Notes: generated by a model from the sequence alone, not told the origin. DNA of 26,276 bases from Bacteroidota bacterium (GCA_023409675.1 JAEYRC010000102.1:1-26276), one strand, 5' to 3'. Shown: positions 1-8,363, counted from the stretch's first letter. Translations and numbers: made by a program.

Positions 1-1362
1 CAGGAATGGTTTTATAGCAGAACCTACCTGGCGTTTGGTTTTGATATTGACGTGATCGTACTTGTAATTTTTAAAATCAATTCCGCCTACCCAGGCCTTA
101 ACATGCCCGGTAATAGGATCCATGACCATGAAAGCGGTCTGAAGCATTTCCCGATGATACTTTATCGAATCATAGGGTGTCATGATCGTATCGGTTTCCC
201 GGTTCGAATTCCAGGCGAAAACCTTCATACTGGTTTTTTCGTGAAAGGTCTTTTTCACCTCGCTGTCACTCATTCCTTCAGCCTTCAATCGTCTCCAGCG
301 CTGGCTGTTCTTCATGGCAGCCTCCAGCACATTTTCATGTCCTTTCCATACGGCATCGGTCTTAACACTGCGTTGGGCGCTTAATGCTTTCTGAAGCACG
401 GGCATATGTTTTACCACAGCTTCCTCTGCATACAACTGCATGCGGGGATTGATAGTGGTATATACTTTCAGTCCATCCGAATAAATATCATAGGTTCCTC
501 CATCGGGCTTTTCATTTTCTTTTGCCCAGGTTCTTATTTCATCCCGGATTACTTCAAGGAAGTAAGGACTGATCCCATTGTTTTCATCGATTTTTTTATA
601 GTTAAGTTTGATCGGTATTTTTTTCAGTCGCGCGGTTTCTTCATCCGTGAGATAATTGTTGCGGTTCATTTGTTCCAGCACCGTGTTTCGCCGGTTCATG
701 GATGCCGCCGGATTGGTTCGGGGGTTATAGGTTCCCGTTGCTTTCAGCATGCCGATAAGCACCGCGGCTTCTTCTACATTCAGGCGATCCGGCTCTTTGG
801 AAAAGAACGTACGTGACGCGTTGCGGATGCCGTATACGTTATCGCTGAAGGAAACCGTATTCAGGTAAAGGGCTATGATCTCCTGCTTGGTGAAATTCCG
901 CTCCAGCTTTACGGCAATGATGTTTTCCTTCAGTTTCTGAACAATCCGGGCCAGTACATTGGAAGCCCTTTCGTCGAACATGTTCAGCGCCAGTTGCTGG
1001 GTAATGGTACTGCCACCGCCCTGCTTACCCAATAATACCACTGCACGCAATACCGCTTTTCCATCAATGCCCGAATGATCAAAAAAACGTTCATCCTCTG
1101 TTGCTACCAGCGCGTCTACCGCATGTTTGCTGATATCATTGAATTGAACATTACTGCGATTGCCTTTCTCCATGTAATATTTTCCCATGGGGGTGCCATC
1201 ATCACCATACACCTCCGTGGCAAGCGTAATGGATGGGTTTTCCAGCTCAGCAAGAGAAGGCATCTTTCCGAAAATGCCAAAGTTGATGAGTACAAGGAAA
1301 GCTATTACGGCAAAAAAACCTATGAAGAAAATTTTCCAGTAGAGACCAACAAAACGCGACAT
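1..1362 (-). CDS. PBP1A-type bifunctional peptidoglycan synthase (transglycosylase/transpeptidase), 3' end outside window
   Basis: Class A penicillin-binding protein that polymerises lipid II into glycan strands and cross-links them in the periplasm. The first 454 residues are visible, in one open frame from an ATG at 1362 to the window edge. A single membrane anchor lies at about residues 9-30. The GT51 glycosyltransferase domain follows, with the catalytic EDERFFDHSG motif at 89-98 and GGSTITQQ at 116-123. The transpeptidase domain begins near residue 400, and its active-site motif SAIK sits at 448-451 inside QVGSAIKPF, so the gene is cut just after the catalytic serine. The SxxN and KTG motifs must lie beyond the left edge. 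The gene is on the same strand as the PorW/SprE-like gene, 169 bases downstream of it, with no clear promoter or terminator between them. The family is certain; the exact paralogue name is not. Confidence 0.93.
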   Translation of the reverse strand, partial: MSRFVGLYWKIFFIGFFAVIAFLVLINFGIFGKMPSLAELENPSITLATEVYGDDGTPMGKYYMEKGNRSNVQFNDISKHAVDALVATEDERFFDHSGIDGKAVLRAVVLLGKQGGGSTITQQLALNMFDERASNVLARIVQKLKENIIAVKLERNFTKQEIIALYLNTVSFSDNVYGIRNASRTFFSKEPDRLNVEEAAVLIGMLKATGTYNPRTNPAASMNRRNTVLEQMNRNNYLTDEETARLKKIPIKLNYKKIDENNGISPYFLEVIRDEIRTWAKENEKPDGGTYDIYSDGLKVYTTINPRMQLYAEEAVVKHMPVLQKALSAQRSVKTDAVWKGHENVLEAAMKNSQRWRRLKAEGMSDSEVKKTFHEKTSMKVFAWNSNRETDTIMTPYDSIKYHREMLQTAFMVMDPITGHVKAWVGGIDFKNYKYDHVNIKTKRQVGSAIKPFL

Positions 1363-1531
1363 AAATGGGTTTTAATTTCAGTAGACAGACTCTGGCATTA
1401 AAGCACAAAAATCATACTCGAAATTACACAAAATAACCCGGCTTTGCCAGTATGGAAACCTGATGGCATTATCGCCATGTAAATTTTAACGAAATCCGTA
1501 AAATGTTGATGTTGATATCGATCGACTGGTA

Positions 1532-4500
1532 TTATTCCAGGGAACCGACAAAAAATTGGTGCTGAAAGCGATAATATTCATCTAAGGTGCCCGATTCCTG
1601 CAGCAACCGAAGGTTTGCAGGTGTAATCACGATAAAGCGGTATTTGCCCGACGGTAGCCAGGGTATGATATCCGTTGCGGCGATTGATTTTACCGATGCG
1701 GTATAATTCAATGCTGCTGCAGCATGTTCGAAACCCGACATGACCACCAGTTTTACCGTATCGCTCAGCGACTGGTTTTCTATTGCAATCTGTCGTTCGG
1801 TATGCATCTGCCGGTTATAGCGGTTAAAGGCATTTCTGGATTCGGTAACATATACCGGATCAACCTTATTCATGACAATGACAACAAGATGCGGTGCGGC
1901 AGGATCATGCGTGTAAATTCCAAACATCTCCTTTTTTGGCGCTTCTGCCCGGCGTTCGGTCAAAACGGGTGGTGGACTTACCTCATGTTTAACCGTATCT
2001 TTTTTCAGTGAGTCGACCCGTATCGGTTGAACTTCCGGAATTTTTACTTCCGGAATTGGTTTTACTTCCTCAACCGGCTCGGTATTCACCGCAAGCGTAT
2101 CTTCCGGAGCAATATCCGGTAGCACAATGTCTGCTGGTTTGATCTTGCCGGGTTCTTTATCGGTCGATACGATTGGTTTATCCATATCGGCACGTTTTAC
2201 CCCTTCAACTTTCGCTGCAGCCAGGCGTGTTTCTTCATTTTTTGGCAGCACTGTTGGGGTATTATCCACAACAATAAGGCTGTCTTCCGGTTTTTCGATC
2301 TCCAGGTTGGTCAGGTAACGTTCGATCTCGTCGCGTCTACTGAGGACATCAATCAGTGTGGTTGCTTTTTCCTGCATGGCTGATTCCGGAAACAGGCTTA
2401 CGATATTTTGCAGCACATCAATAGCTTTAGCATCATCCCGCTGGCGGATATGGTATATCGATTCAATATATAACAATTGGGGTGTCCAGTAATTCTGGCC
2501 ATACAGGCTATCCGCAATAGCTTTTTCTTCAAAAGCCCGGGCAAAGCTGCCTTCTATAAACAGGTTATAGATTGATTCATACTTTCTGTTCATGGCCGAA
2601 ACCGGGTCTTCAGATCTGTTGCCTGTTGCTACAGCCGTAACCTGCTGTTCATAGGTGGAACCTGGAAACTTTTCCTGCAATTCATGCAGCATAGCTGCCG
2701 CCGGCTGGGTCATACCCAGTTGTTTATAACTGAAGTACAGGTAAAACAGCACCTCCGATAGCCTGCCGCTATAGGGATAGTGGTCGGGGAAGGAATCCAG
2801 CGTATGAATAACCTGGCGATAATTTTCAAATCCTTCCAAAAATAATCTTCCCAATTCTACCTTAGCCATTTCAATAGAATCATTCGATACTTCCATTTGA
2901 GCCATGGTAAGCGGAATATGCTGCATCAGGCCGGCAATGCTGAGCGGGTCATTAACCTCCATTTCTGAAATCGCCTGTTCGGGTGTTTGTCCTGTGCGGT
3001 TAAGTGCCGGACGGGCAGCCGCACGTCTCCAGTTATCATTATTTTCGCGGTTTCCCCATCGGGCCTTGAAAGCGGTATACCCTTTACTTTTAAGGTTCGC
3101 ATTATTGAAATACCAGTCGCCCTTACTGTCCTGTCTGCCAAAGAGATCAGGCGCCGGCGACCTGTCCTGACGGTTCACGGTATTCGCCGGTTGTTCGTCT
3201 TCAACACCTGCAAGTTTGCGGAGTCGCCGTAGTTCGGTGTTCAAAAACTTTTCCCGCTCCGCTTCCGGCATGGCAGCAAGCCGTTGCAGACTGTCCTGGC
3301 GGTAAATAACCTGCTGATTATCGATTATGGCTGTAAGTGTCTGGTTGCGGGCCATAAAGCCGTCCGGATCCGTAATGGCCGGATCTCCGGCGGGTATGCT
3401 GTCATAATATCGTTTGGCTTCCGCATATTCTCCATCCTGCAACGACAGGTCACCAAGTAACAGAAACGCATTGGAGCGCTGGCTGTTCAGCAGTCCCGGA
3501 AATACTGTCGCCTGAGTTGCTTTTAACAGGTAGGCCCGGGCTTCCGGAATACGGTTTCGGTTGAGTTCTATACGTGCCGCAGCATAATAAATGATATCCC
3601 GGTAGCGTGAATACCGGTCGCGTTTACCCATTTTAAGCAGGGTGGCAAGGCTTTCCGCCACTGCAGCGGGATCGTTATCGTGTTGTTGCAGCGCGTTAAG
3701 GCGGGCATAGACTTCCATCACCGGATTAAGGGTGCGATCGATAACTTTTTCATAGTATATCCGGGCTGATTCCCGGTCGTTGACTTGTTCAAACAGCTGG
3801 GCGATCAGGTACTCCCGGCGGGCTTTTTCCTCCCGGTTATCCACTTCGCTTAACGCATCAATAAGGTTATATGCCGCGCTGTCGTATACACGCCGTTCGT
3901 AAAAATACAGGGCTTTGAGTTCGGAAAGCCTTGGCTGTAACCGTTCCGGAAAGCCTGGGTCTTTGCTGAGAATGTTGATCAGTCCGGATGCGTCTGCATA
4001 AGCGCCGGCACTGATGAAGTTCTGCACCTGCCACAGCAGTGCTTCATTTCTGCCCGGCGGATTGGATAATACTTTTTTTGCAATGTTATCCGATTCCGCG
4101 GTGGCCACCTGGAAGGCTGAGCCTCCTTCTGATTCATTGCTCCCGATGACTTTCCGGTACCCAGCATCCTCTTTTGGGGCCCAGGTATAATTGATAATCT
4201 GAAAGGTGCGGTGCGCGGAATCAAAATCCTGCTGAAAGTAATAGGCTTTACCAATCAGCAGAAAAAGGTCGTCGATCCAGTCGTTGCGCAGGTCATGAAT
4301 CAGGATGCCGGTGGTAGACTTATGTATTACCGAATCCAGTTCGAGGCTGTCACTCTGCGTAAAATCGAGTGAATAATTATAAAAGGAAAGCAGGCGCGAA
4401 TAATCATCCTGATGCGCCAGTTTAGCCCGTTCCAACACCGCATCCAGTTTATTATTGGCATTGTAGAACCAGTTATAATGGGTAATGGTATTCTGCAGCA

Positions 4501-4675
4501 GTCGTTTAGGCGCGGTGAATTTTTTTTCGCCGGTTTTTTCGGAACCGAGCCGTTTATTTTCAAATTTAGCCGGCTTTTTCAGGTCGAAAGGTTCAGTGGG
4601 CTGGGCAAATACACTTCCTGCTCCCAGAAGGAGAAAAAAAAGTATACTTAAAAGGCGTCCTGAAACGTTATCCAT
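1532..4675 (-). CDS. PorW/SprE-like type IX secretion system TPR protein
   Basis: A 1047-residue exported protein. PorW/SprE proteins are periplasm-facing TPR components needed for T9SS secretion and gliding in Bacteroidota. A signal peptide spans about residues 1-24, with likely cleavage VFA-Q. A conserved N-terminal block at about 55-170 contains the segments HYNWFYNANNKLD and LRNDWIDDLFLLIGKAYY. Helical TPR-like repeats run to about 440. A second conserved block near 520-560 contains WYFNNAN and RWGNRENNDNWRR, which resembles SprE from memory. A Pro/Glu/Lys-rich linker at about 800-915 leads to a C-terminal domain. There is no cysteine anywhere, so the lipoprotein anchor usual for PorW is missing. 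It is divergent from the bactofilin region, an arrangement I recall near PorW in other Bacteroidota. A generic TPR protein is the alternative. Confidence 0.72.
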   Translation of the reverse strand: MDNVSGRLLSILFFLLLGAGSVFAQPTEPFDLKKPAKFENKRLGSEKTGEKKFTAPKRLLQNTITHYNWFYNANNKLDAVLERAKLAHQDDYSRLLSFYNYSLDFTQSDSLELDSVIHKSTTGILIHDLRNDWIDDLFLLIGKAYYFQQDFDSAHRTFQIINYTWAPKEDAGYRKVIGSNESEGGSAFQVATAESDNIAKKVLSNPPGRNEALLWQVQNFISAGAYADASGLINILSKDPGFPERLQPRLSELKALYFYERRVYDSAAYNLIDALSEVDNREEKARREYLIAQLFEQVNDRESARIYYEKVIDRTLNPVMEVYARLNALQQHDNDPAAVAESLATLLKMGKRDRYSRYRDIIYYAAARIELNRNRIPEARAYLLKATQATVFPGLLNSQRSNAFLLLGDLSLQDGEYAEAKRYYDSIPAGDPAITDPDGFMARNQTLTAIIDNQQVIYRQDSLQRLAAMPEAEREKFLNTELRRLRKLAGVEDEQPANTVNRQDRSPAPDLFGRQDSKGDWYFNNANLKSKGYTAFKARWGNRENNDNWRRAAARPALNRTGQTPEQAISEMEVNDPLSIAGLMQHIPLTMAQMEVSNDSIEMAKVELGRLFLEGFENYRQVIHTLDSFPDHYPYSGRLSEVLFYLYFSYKQLGMTQPAAAMLHELQEKFPGSTYEQQVTAVATGNRSEDPVSAMNRKYESIYNLFIEGSFARAFEEKAIADSLYGQNYWTPQLLYIESIYHIRQRDDAKAIDVLQNIVSLFPESAMQEKATTLIDVLSRRDEIERYLTNLEIEKPEDSLIVVDNTPTVLPKNEETRLAAAKVEGVKRADMDKPIVSTDKEPGKIKPADIVLPDIAPEDTLAVNTEPVEEVKPIPEVKIPEVQPIRVDSLKKDTVKHEVSPPPVLTERRAEAPKKEMFGIYTHDPAAPHLVVIVMNKVDPVYVTESRNAFNRYNRQMHTERQIAIENQSLSDTVKLVVMSGFEHAAAALNYTASVKSIAATDIIPWLPSGKYRFIVITPANLRLLQESGTLDEYYRFQHQFFVGSLE

Positions 4676-4732
4676 CTGTTCGCAAGCTAAATTCTTAATA
4701 ACTGATATTCAAGAATAATAGTATAAATGTTT

Positions 4733-4740
4733 CAAAAATA
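4733..4740 (-). promoter_or_regulatory. Putative -7 element for the PorW/SprE-like gene
   Basis: The minus strand reads TATTTTTG, an exact match to the Bacteroidota -7 consensus TAnnTTTG, 57 bases upstream of the ATG at 4675. No convincing -33 TTG lies at the expected distance, so the call rests on the -7 box and its position in a divergent intergenic region. Confidence 0.45.
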
Positions 4741-4745
4741 GTAAG

Positions 4746-4776
4746 TTGGTTTCTTATATGGCGGTCTGTATATTGC
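4746..4776 (+). promoter_or_regulatory. Putative promoter of the coiled-coil/bactofilin operon
   Basis: TTG at 4746-4748 is followed after 20 bases by TATATTGC at 4769-4776, close to the Bacteroidota layout TTG-N19..21-TAnnTTTG. The -7 box has two mismatches. It lies 25 bases before the ATG at 4802 and runs back to back with the promoter for the PorW/SprE-like gene. Confidence 0.4.
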
Positions 4777-4801
4777 AGTTTTCGCACCATCAAACGACAA
4801 T

Positions 4802-5197
4802 ATGGCCAAATTCGATGCCAATTCTACGCTGAAACGTTTACGAAACCGCTACCGGCTGGTTGTCATGAATGATGACACTTATGAAGAAGTGGTCACGTTC
4901 AAACTGTCACGGATGAGTGTATATGTTACGCTGAGTACCATATTCGTACTGGTAACCGGCTTAACCGTGGCCCTGATCGTTTTTACGCCGCTGAAATTGT
5001 ATATTCCGGGTTATGGTGATGTAAACGTTACCAAAGAACTGCGGGACCTGAAAATAAAGACAGATTCTCTGGAAAATGCGGTTGCCGATAAAGACCGTTA
5101 CCTGAATAATATCCGGAATGTTTTGCAGGGGAATGTGGATATTCAATTTGATACCACTGTGCTGGATGTTCCAAAAACCGAACCTATTGAAGATTAA
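4802..5197 (+). CDS. Short single-pass membrane coiled-coil protein resembling the N-terminus of bactofilin-linked M23 peptidases
   Basis: 131 residues. A basic cytoplasmic segment (residues 1-39, with KRLRNRYRLVVMNDDTYEE) precedes one transmembrane helix at about 40-61, then the conserved-looking TPLKLYIPGYGD at 62-73 and a probable coiled coil at about 75-108. In many Bacteroidota this arrangement begins an M23-family cell-wall endopeptidase encoded next to bactofilin. Here the frame stops at 5197 with no LytM/M23 domain. The gene sits 20 bases before the bactofilin gene and probably shares its transcript. I infer an inner-membrane partner that links the bactofilin scaffold to the envelope. 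Whether the peptidase domain was lost or never present cannot be told from this window. Confidence 0.7.
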   Translation: MAKFDANSTLKRLRNRYRLVVMNDDTYEEVVTFKLSRMSVYVTLSTIFVLVTGLTVALIVFTPLKLYIPGYGDVNVTKELRDLKIKTDSLENAVADKDRYLNNIRNVLQGNVDIQFDTTVLDVPKTEPIED

Positions 5198-5217
5198 GTA
5201 CTATAAAAACCAATACT

Positions 5218-5670
5218 ATGTTCAATCAGAGATCCAAATCAGAAACCACACAGGCGCCAGTTTCAAACGGAAGCGCCAGCATTATCGCTTCCGGAACCAC
5301 ACTTAAAGGAGATATAACCAGTACCGGTGATATCCGTATTGATGGAACCCTGATCGGCAATATCAATTGTACCGCAAAGGTGGTGATTGGTTCCAATGGA
5401 GTAGTGGAAGGAGATGTTTCGGGTCAGCAGGCCGATGTCATGGGAACCATCAAAGGCACGGTAAATGTGAAAGAACTGCTGCAATTGAAAGGGGGAAGCA
5501 ATGTAACCGGTAATCTACATTCCGGTAAACTTCAGATAGAACCTTCAGCGAATTTCAATGGCCAGTGTCATATGAATCCCTTAGCGGAAGAAAGTGCGCG
5601 TCCCAGTGCTGAGAAAAAAGAGCGCCGCATTGAGAAACCCTTGTCGGGTCAGATACTTGCAGCAGGTTAA
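5218..5670 (+). CDS. Bactofilin (polymer-forming cytoskeletal protein)
   Basis: 150 residues. Bactofilins form non-polar filaments on the inner face of the cytoplasmic membrane and recruit cell-wall enzymes that shape the cell. The central part, about residues 18-115, shows the repetitive short beta-strand pattern of the right-handed beta-helix, with recurring glycines and alternating hydrophobic residues (GTTLKGDITSTGDIRIDG, VVIGSNGVVEGDV, MGTIKGTVNV). It is flanked by a polar N-terminal tail and a charged, probably disordered C-terminal tail (EESARPSAEKKERR). The length is normal for the family. The ATG at 5218 follows the preceding stop by 20 bases. The pairing with a short M23-like membrane protein is the usual genetic context of bactofilins. 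Confidence 0.92.
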   Translation: MFNQRSKSETTQAPVSNGSASIIASGTTLKGDITSTGDIRIDGTLIGNINCTAKVVIGSNGVVEGDVSGQQADVMGTIKGTVNVKELLQLKGGSNVTGNLHSGKLQIEPSANFNGQCHMNPLAEESARPSAEKKERRIEKPLSGQILAAG

Positions 5671-5680
5671 TATCAATAGG

Positions 5681-5712
5681 TTGGTTTGCTTTCCGGCAGA
5701 ATATTACCTTTG
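5681..5712 (+). promoter_or_regulatory. Bacteroidota-type promoter upstream of the four-helix membrane protein
   Basis: TTG at 5681-5683, a 21-base spacer, and TACCTTTG at 5705-5712 match TTG-N19..21-TAnnTTTG exactly. It begins 10 bases after the bactofilin stop and lies 38 bases before the next ATG. The membrane protein and SprT genes may therefore form their own transcription unit. Confidence 0.6.
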
Positions 5713-5750
5713 CCCGGCTTTCTGAATTTCAGAAGGGTAATACAGCACTT

Positions 5751-6173
5751 ATGACCCAACCTACATTTGCCAGAGCGTTTGCTCCGGTTATACTGGCATT
5801 CCTGGTCACCTCGGCTATCGCGGTGCTCGGTAATGAATGGCTGCAAGCCTGTAATATAGATCCGACTATTGTTATGGCCGGAAATATTATCCTGTTTGCC
5901 GCTTCCGCCATTTCTTTTTATTTCTTTTTGAAGTCGCTGCGTAACAACCGCGCCGCGGTTTTACTGCGCTATATTTACGGGGGCATGATGATCAGGATGT
6001 TTATCGTGATGATCACTGCCCTCGTTTATATTGTGGTGGAAGGTAAGGGTGTTAATAAGGGAGCGGTATTTACCTGCATGTTCCTGTATTTCCTGTATTC
6101 ATTTATGGAAGTTTATATTCTCCTTAAATTGAGTAATAAACAGAAGAATGCCGCGTCAGGAAGCTCCGATTGA
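5751..6173 (+). CDS. Four-helix integral membrane protein, ATP synthase protein I-like by context
   Basis: 140 residues with four predicted transmembrane helices, at about 8-27, 40-62, 70-97 and 102-126, short loops and a polar C-terminal tail. I recognise no catalytic motif. In other Bacteroidota a protein of this size and topology commonly sits between the bactofilin/AtpZ region and atpB, and is annotated as hypothetical or AtpI-like, which suggests a link to F-type ATP synthase assembly. That is inference from synteny and topology. Here neither AtpZ nor any ATP synthase gene follows; instead the SprT-like gene overlaps its last 26 bases. A good promoter lies directly upstream. Confidence 0.6.
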   Translation: MTQPTFARAFAPVILAFLVTSAIAVLGNEWLQACNIDPTIVMAGNIILFAASAISFYFFLKSLRNNRAAVLLRYIYGGMMIRMFIVMITALVYIVVEGKGVNKGAVFTCMFLYFLYSFMEVYILLKLSNKQKNAASGSSD

Positions 6174-6774
6174 TTATCTGCGCAGGTATATTCCTGCTGA
6201 AGCTGCTGCAATGGTTATCAACTATCTCAACCAATACAGGGTGCAGCTAACGATAACCCGTGAACGCAAAAGCATTTTGGGTGATTACCGCTTCGCCGGT
6301 GCTTCAACTCCACACCGGATCAGCGTTAACAGTAACCTGAATAAATATTCCTTCCTCATCACTTTAATTCACGAACTGGCCCATCTGGTTGCCTTCGAAC
6401 AATTCGGTCATCGGATCAACGCGCATGGCCGTGAATGGAAATCCGTTTATGCCCGGCTGCTGAAAGATTTTCTTATGCCCTCGATATTTCCGGAAGATAT
6501 TTTATCTGCCTTACGGCAAAGCCTGCACGATCTTCCGGCCAGCAGTTGCTCCGATGACAAACTGATGCGCATTTTGAACCGGTACGACCTGCGTAAACCG
6601 GGTATGCTGCTGGTTGAACAACTGGAACATGGAACATACTTCGAAGCTGGCTCTGGCCAGGTTTTCCAGAGAGGAAAGAAACTTCGGAAACGATACCAGT
6701 GCACCGAAGTGCATACCGGAAAGTTATACCTCTTCAGCCCGGTATATGAGGTTAAGCTGGTTACGCCACAATAA
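6148..6774 (+). CDS. SprT-like zinc metalloprotease domain protein
   Basis: 208 residues, cytoplasmic (no signal peptide). The zinc-binding HELAH motif lies at 75-79, and a third probable ligand is H93 in AHGREW, the HExxH...H(G)xxW pattern of SprT/Spartan-like proteases. Eukaryotic Spartan degrades DNA-protein crosslinks; the role of bacterial SprT is unsettled. The C-terminal part (about 160-208) is a basic beta-rich segment with a single cysteine, so the four-cysteine zinc ribbon seen in some SprT proteins is absent. The ATG at 6148 lies inside the preceding gene and overlaps it by 26 bases in another frame, implying co-translation. The next in-frame ATG, at residue 22, would delete a helix before the domain and is less likely. 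Confidence 0.87.
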   Translation: MPRQEAPIDYLRRYIPAEAAAMVINYLNQYRVQLTITRERKSILGDYRFAGASTPHRISVNSNLNKYSFLITLIHELAHLVAFEQFGHRINAHGREWKSVYARLLKDFLMPSIFPEDILSALRQSLHDLPASSCSDDKLMRILNRYDLRKPGMLLVEQLEHGTYFEAGSGQVFQRGKKLRKRYQCTEVHTGKLYLFSPVYEVKLVTPQ

Positions 6775-6812
6775 TTTGCACCGCTCGCCCGTTATCAGAA
6801 AAATCGCTGCCT

Positions 6813-6896
6813 ATGAAAAATGCCGACAAAATTTTTCTGCTCATCACTTTTCTGTCTTATGTCGTCTTATATGGTGTTATAGCCATAGTCAGTTAA
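6813..6896 (+). CDS. Possible 27-residue single-helix membrane peptide
   Basis: ATG at 6813 to TAA at 6896 encodes 27 residues: a charged start (MKNADK) and one hydrophobic, aromatic-rich helix (FLLITFLSYVVLYGVIAIVS). It fits the pattern of bacterial small membrane proteins, with a positive N-terminus and a single transmembrane segment to the end. It lies 38 bases after the SprT stop and ends before the sucC terminator. TAATTTGC near the SprT stop faintly resembles a -7 element, but the peptide could equally be read on the SprT transcript. No family recognised. A chance ORF cannot be excluded at this length. Confidence 0.4.
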   Translation: MKNADKIFLLITFLSYVVLYGVIAIVS

Positions 6897-6917
6897 GTAT
6901 CCTTGGCATATAGTGCC

Positions 6918-6949
6918 AAAAAAAACCGGCACATCTATGGTGCCGGTTT
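6918..6949 (-). terminator. Rho-independent terminator of sucC
   Basis: A perfect 10-base stem (AAACCGGCAC at 6923-6932 against GTGCCGGTTT at 6940-6949) encloses a 7-base loop. On the minus strand it is followed by a run of eight T (6918-6925). It starts 21 bases after the sucC stop. The plus-strand side has no T tract, so it should act mainly on the minus strand. Confidence 0.9.
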
Positions 6950-6970
6950 AGAAAAGATAGTGTAGCTGAA

Positions 6971-8194
6971 TCAGTTATTGTTTTCCTTCACCGCTTCACC
7001 CACCAGGGCTGCAGCTTCACTGAGCAGAATGGCCGACTTCACCTTCAGTCCGCTTTCACGGATAAGTTTCTGCGCTTCTTCCGCATTGGTTCCCTGCAAG
7101 CGAACAATGATGGGCACATCGATGGTTCCGATCGAGTTATAGGCATCAATAACGCCCTGGGCAACACGGTCGCAACGTACAATTCCACCGAATATATTGA
7201 TAAGGATAGCTTTTACTTTAGGGTCTTTCAGGATAATTCTGAAACCCGCTTCAACGGTCTGCGCATTTGCTGTTCCACCCACATCAAGAAAGTTTGCCGG
7301 TTCACCACCACTGAGCTTGATCATATCCATAGTGGCCATAGCAAGCCCGGCGCCGTTCACCATACAGCCTACATTACCATCAAGCTTAACGAAATTAAGA
7401 TTGTATTTTCCGGCTTCCACTTCGGTAGGATCTTCTTCACTGATATCCCGTAGCGCTTCAAGTTCGGGATGACGCATTAACGCGTTATCATCCAGGCTCA
7501 TCTTGCAATCTACCGCAATGATCTTTTCATCAGAAGTTTTGAAAAGCGGGTTGATCTCCAGCATGGCGCAATCTAAACCTACATAGGCATTGTACAGGTT
7601 CGTGACGAACTTTACACAGTTTTTAAAAGCCAGCCCGGAAAGCCCGAGGTTGAACGCTATTTTCCTGGCCTGGAAGGCCTGCAGTCCACCGGAAGGATGA
7701 ACCCATTCTTTGAAAATCTTTTCGGGAGTTTTATGGGCAACTTCTTCAATATCCATTCCGCCTTCGGTACTGTACATGATTACATTCTGCCCTTTGGTAC
7801 GGTCGAGCAAAATGGAAAGATAGAATTCCTTAACAGGGTTGGGGCCATCATAATATACATCCTGAGCCACGAGTACTTTATTCACCACCTTGCCGGTTTC
7901 GCCGGTTTGAATGGTAACCAGTGTTCCTCCAAGGATATTGGAAGCGATCTGGCGGATATCTTCAGCCGATTTTCCGACAGCTACACCGCGCTGTTCGGTG
8001 CCGCGGATCTTCCCTTTACCCCGGCCGCCGGCATGAATCTGGGCTTTAACCACAGCAAAATTATTTCCATAATTAACTTTCAGGTTCTTATACGCTTCTT
8101 CAGCAGAACCTGCAGTATCTACAGGAATGCCTTCCTGTACAGGAACCTGGTAACGTTTTAATAATTCTTTAGCCTGGTATTCGTGAAGATTCAT
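6971..8194 (-). CDS. sucC: Succinyl-CoA synthetase (ADP-forming) beta subunit
   Basis: 407 residues. SucC forms the nucleotide-binding half of succinyl-CoA synthetase, which interconverts succinyl-CoA plus ADP and phosphate with succinate, CoA and ATP in the citric acid cycle. The canonical start MNLHEYQAKELL is present. The N-terminal ATP-grasp domain carries AQIHAGGRGKGK at 51-62 and the metal-site motif EINPL at 213-217. The C-terminal CoA-ligase-like domain carries VNGAGLAMATMD at 279-290, GGTANA at 306-311 and NIFGGIVRCD at 333-342. It is slightly longer than the 388-residue E. coli enzyme. sucD is not in this window. The gene is divergent from the purine nucleoside phosphorylase gene and ends in a strong terminator, so it is probably monocistronic. 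Confidence 0.97.
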   Translation of the reverse strand: MNLHEYQAKELLKRYQVPVQEGIPVDTAGSAEEAYKNLKVNYGNNFAVVKAQIHAGGRGKGKIRGTEQRGVAVGKSAEDIRQIASNILGGTLVTIQTGETGKVVNKVLVAQDVYYDGPNPVKEFYLSILLDRTKGQNVIMYSTEGGMDIEEVAHKTPEKIFKEWVHPSGGLQAFQARKIAFNLGLSGLAFKNCVKFVTNLYNAYVGLDCAMLEINPLFKTSDEKIIAVDCKMSLDDNALMRHPELEALRDISEEDPTEVEAGKYNLNFVKLDGNVGCMVNGAGLAMATMDMIKLSGGEPANFLDVGGTANAQTVEAGFRIILKDPKVKAILINIFGGIVRCDRVAQGVIDAYNSIGTIDVPIIVRLQGTNAEEAQKLIRESGLKVKSAILLSEAAALVGEAVKENNN

Positions 8195-8243
8195 AACTGC
8201 ATTATTTAATTTTCAACCCGTTATTCTACGGAAAAAAGTGTTG

Positions 8244-8251
8244 CGAAAATA
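8244..8251 (-). promoter_or_regulatory. Putative -7 element of sucC
   Basis: The minus strand reads TATTTTCG, one mismatch from TAnnTTTG, 49 bases upstream of the sucC ATG. No clear -33 TTG is seen. Confidence 0.35.
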
Positions 8252-8363
8252 GCTGATTTGAACTTACCGGTAAAATCTGATTGCTTTAATGTTAATTGCT
8301 CTGCCGGTTCAATATAATACAACATCCAACCGAAAGCCTGATTAAAAGCTGAAGGGTGAACTG

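Noticed and set aside
1463..1485. Short inverted repeat between the PorW/SprE-like and PBP1A genes
   Set aside because: A five-base stem (ATGGC/GCCAT) with no T run on either strand does not support a terminator.
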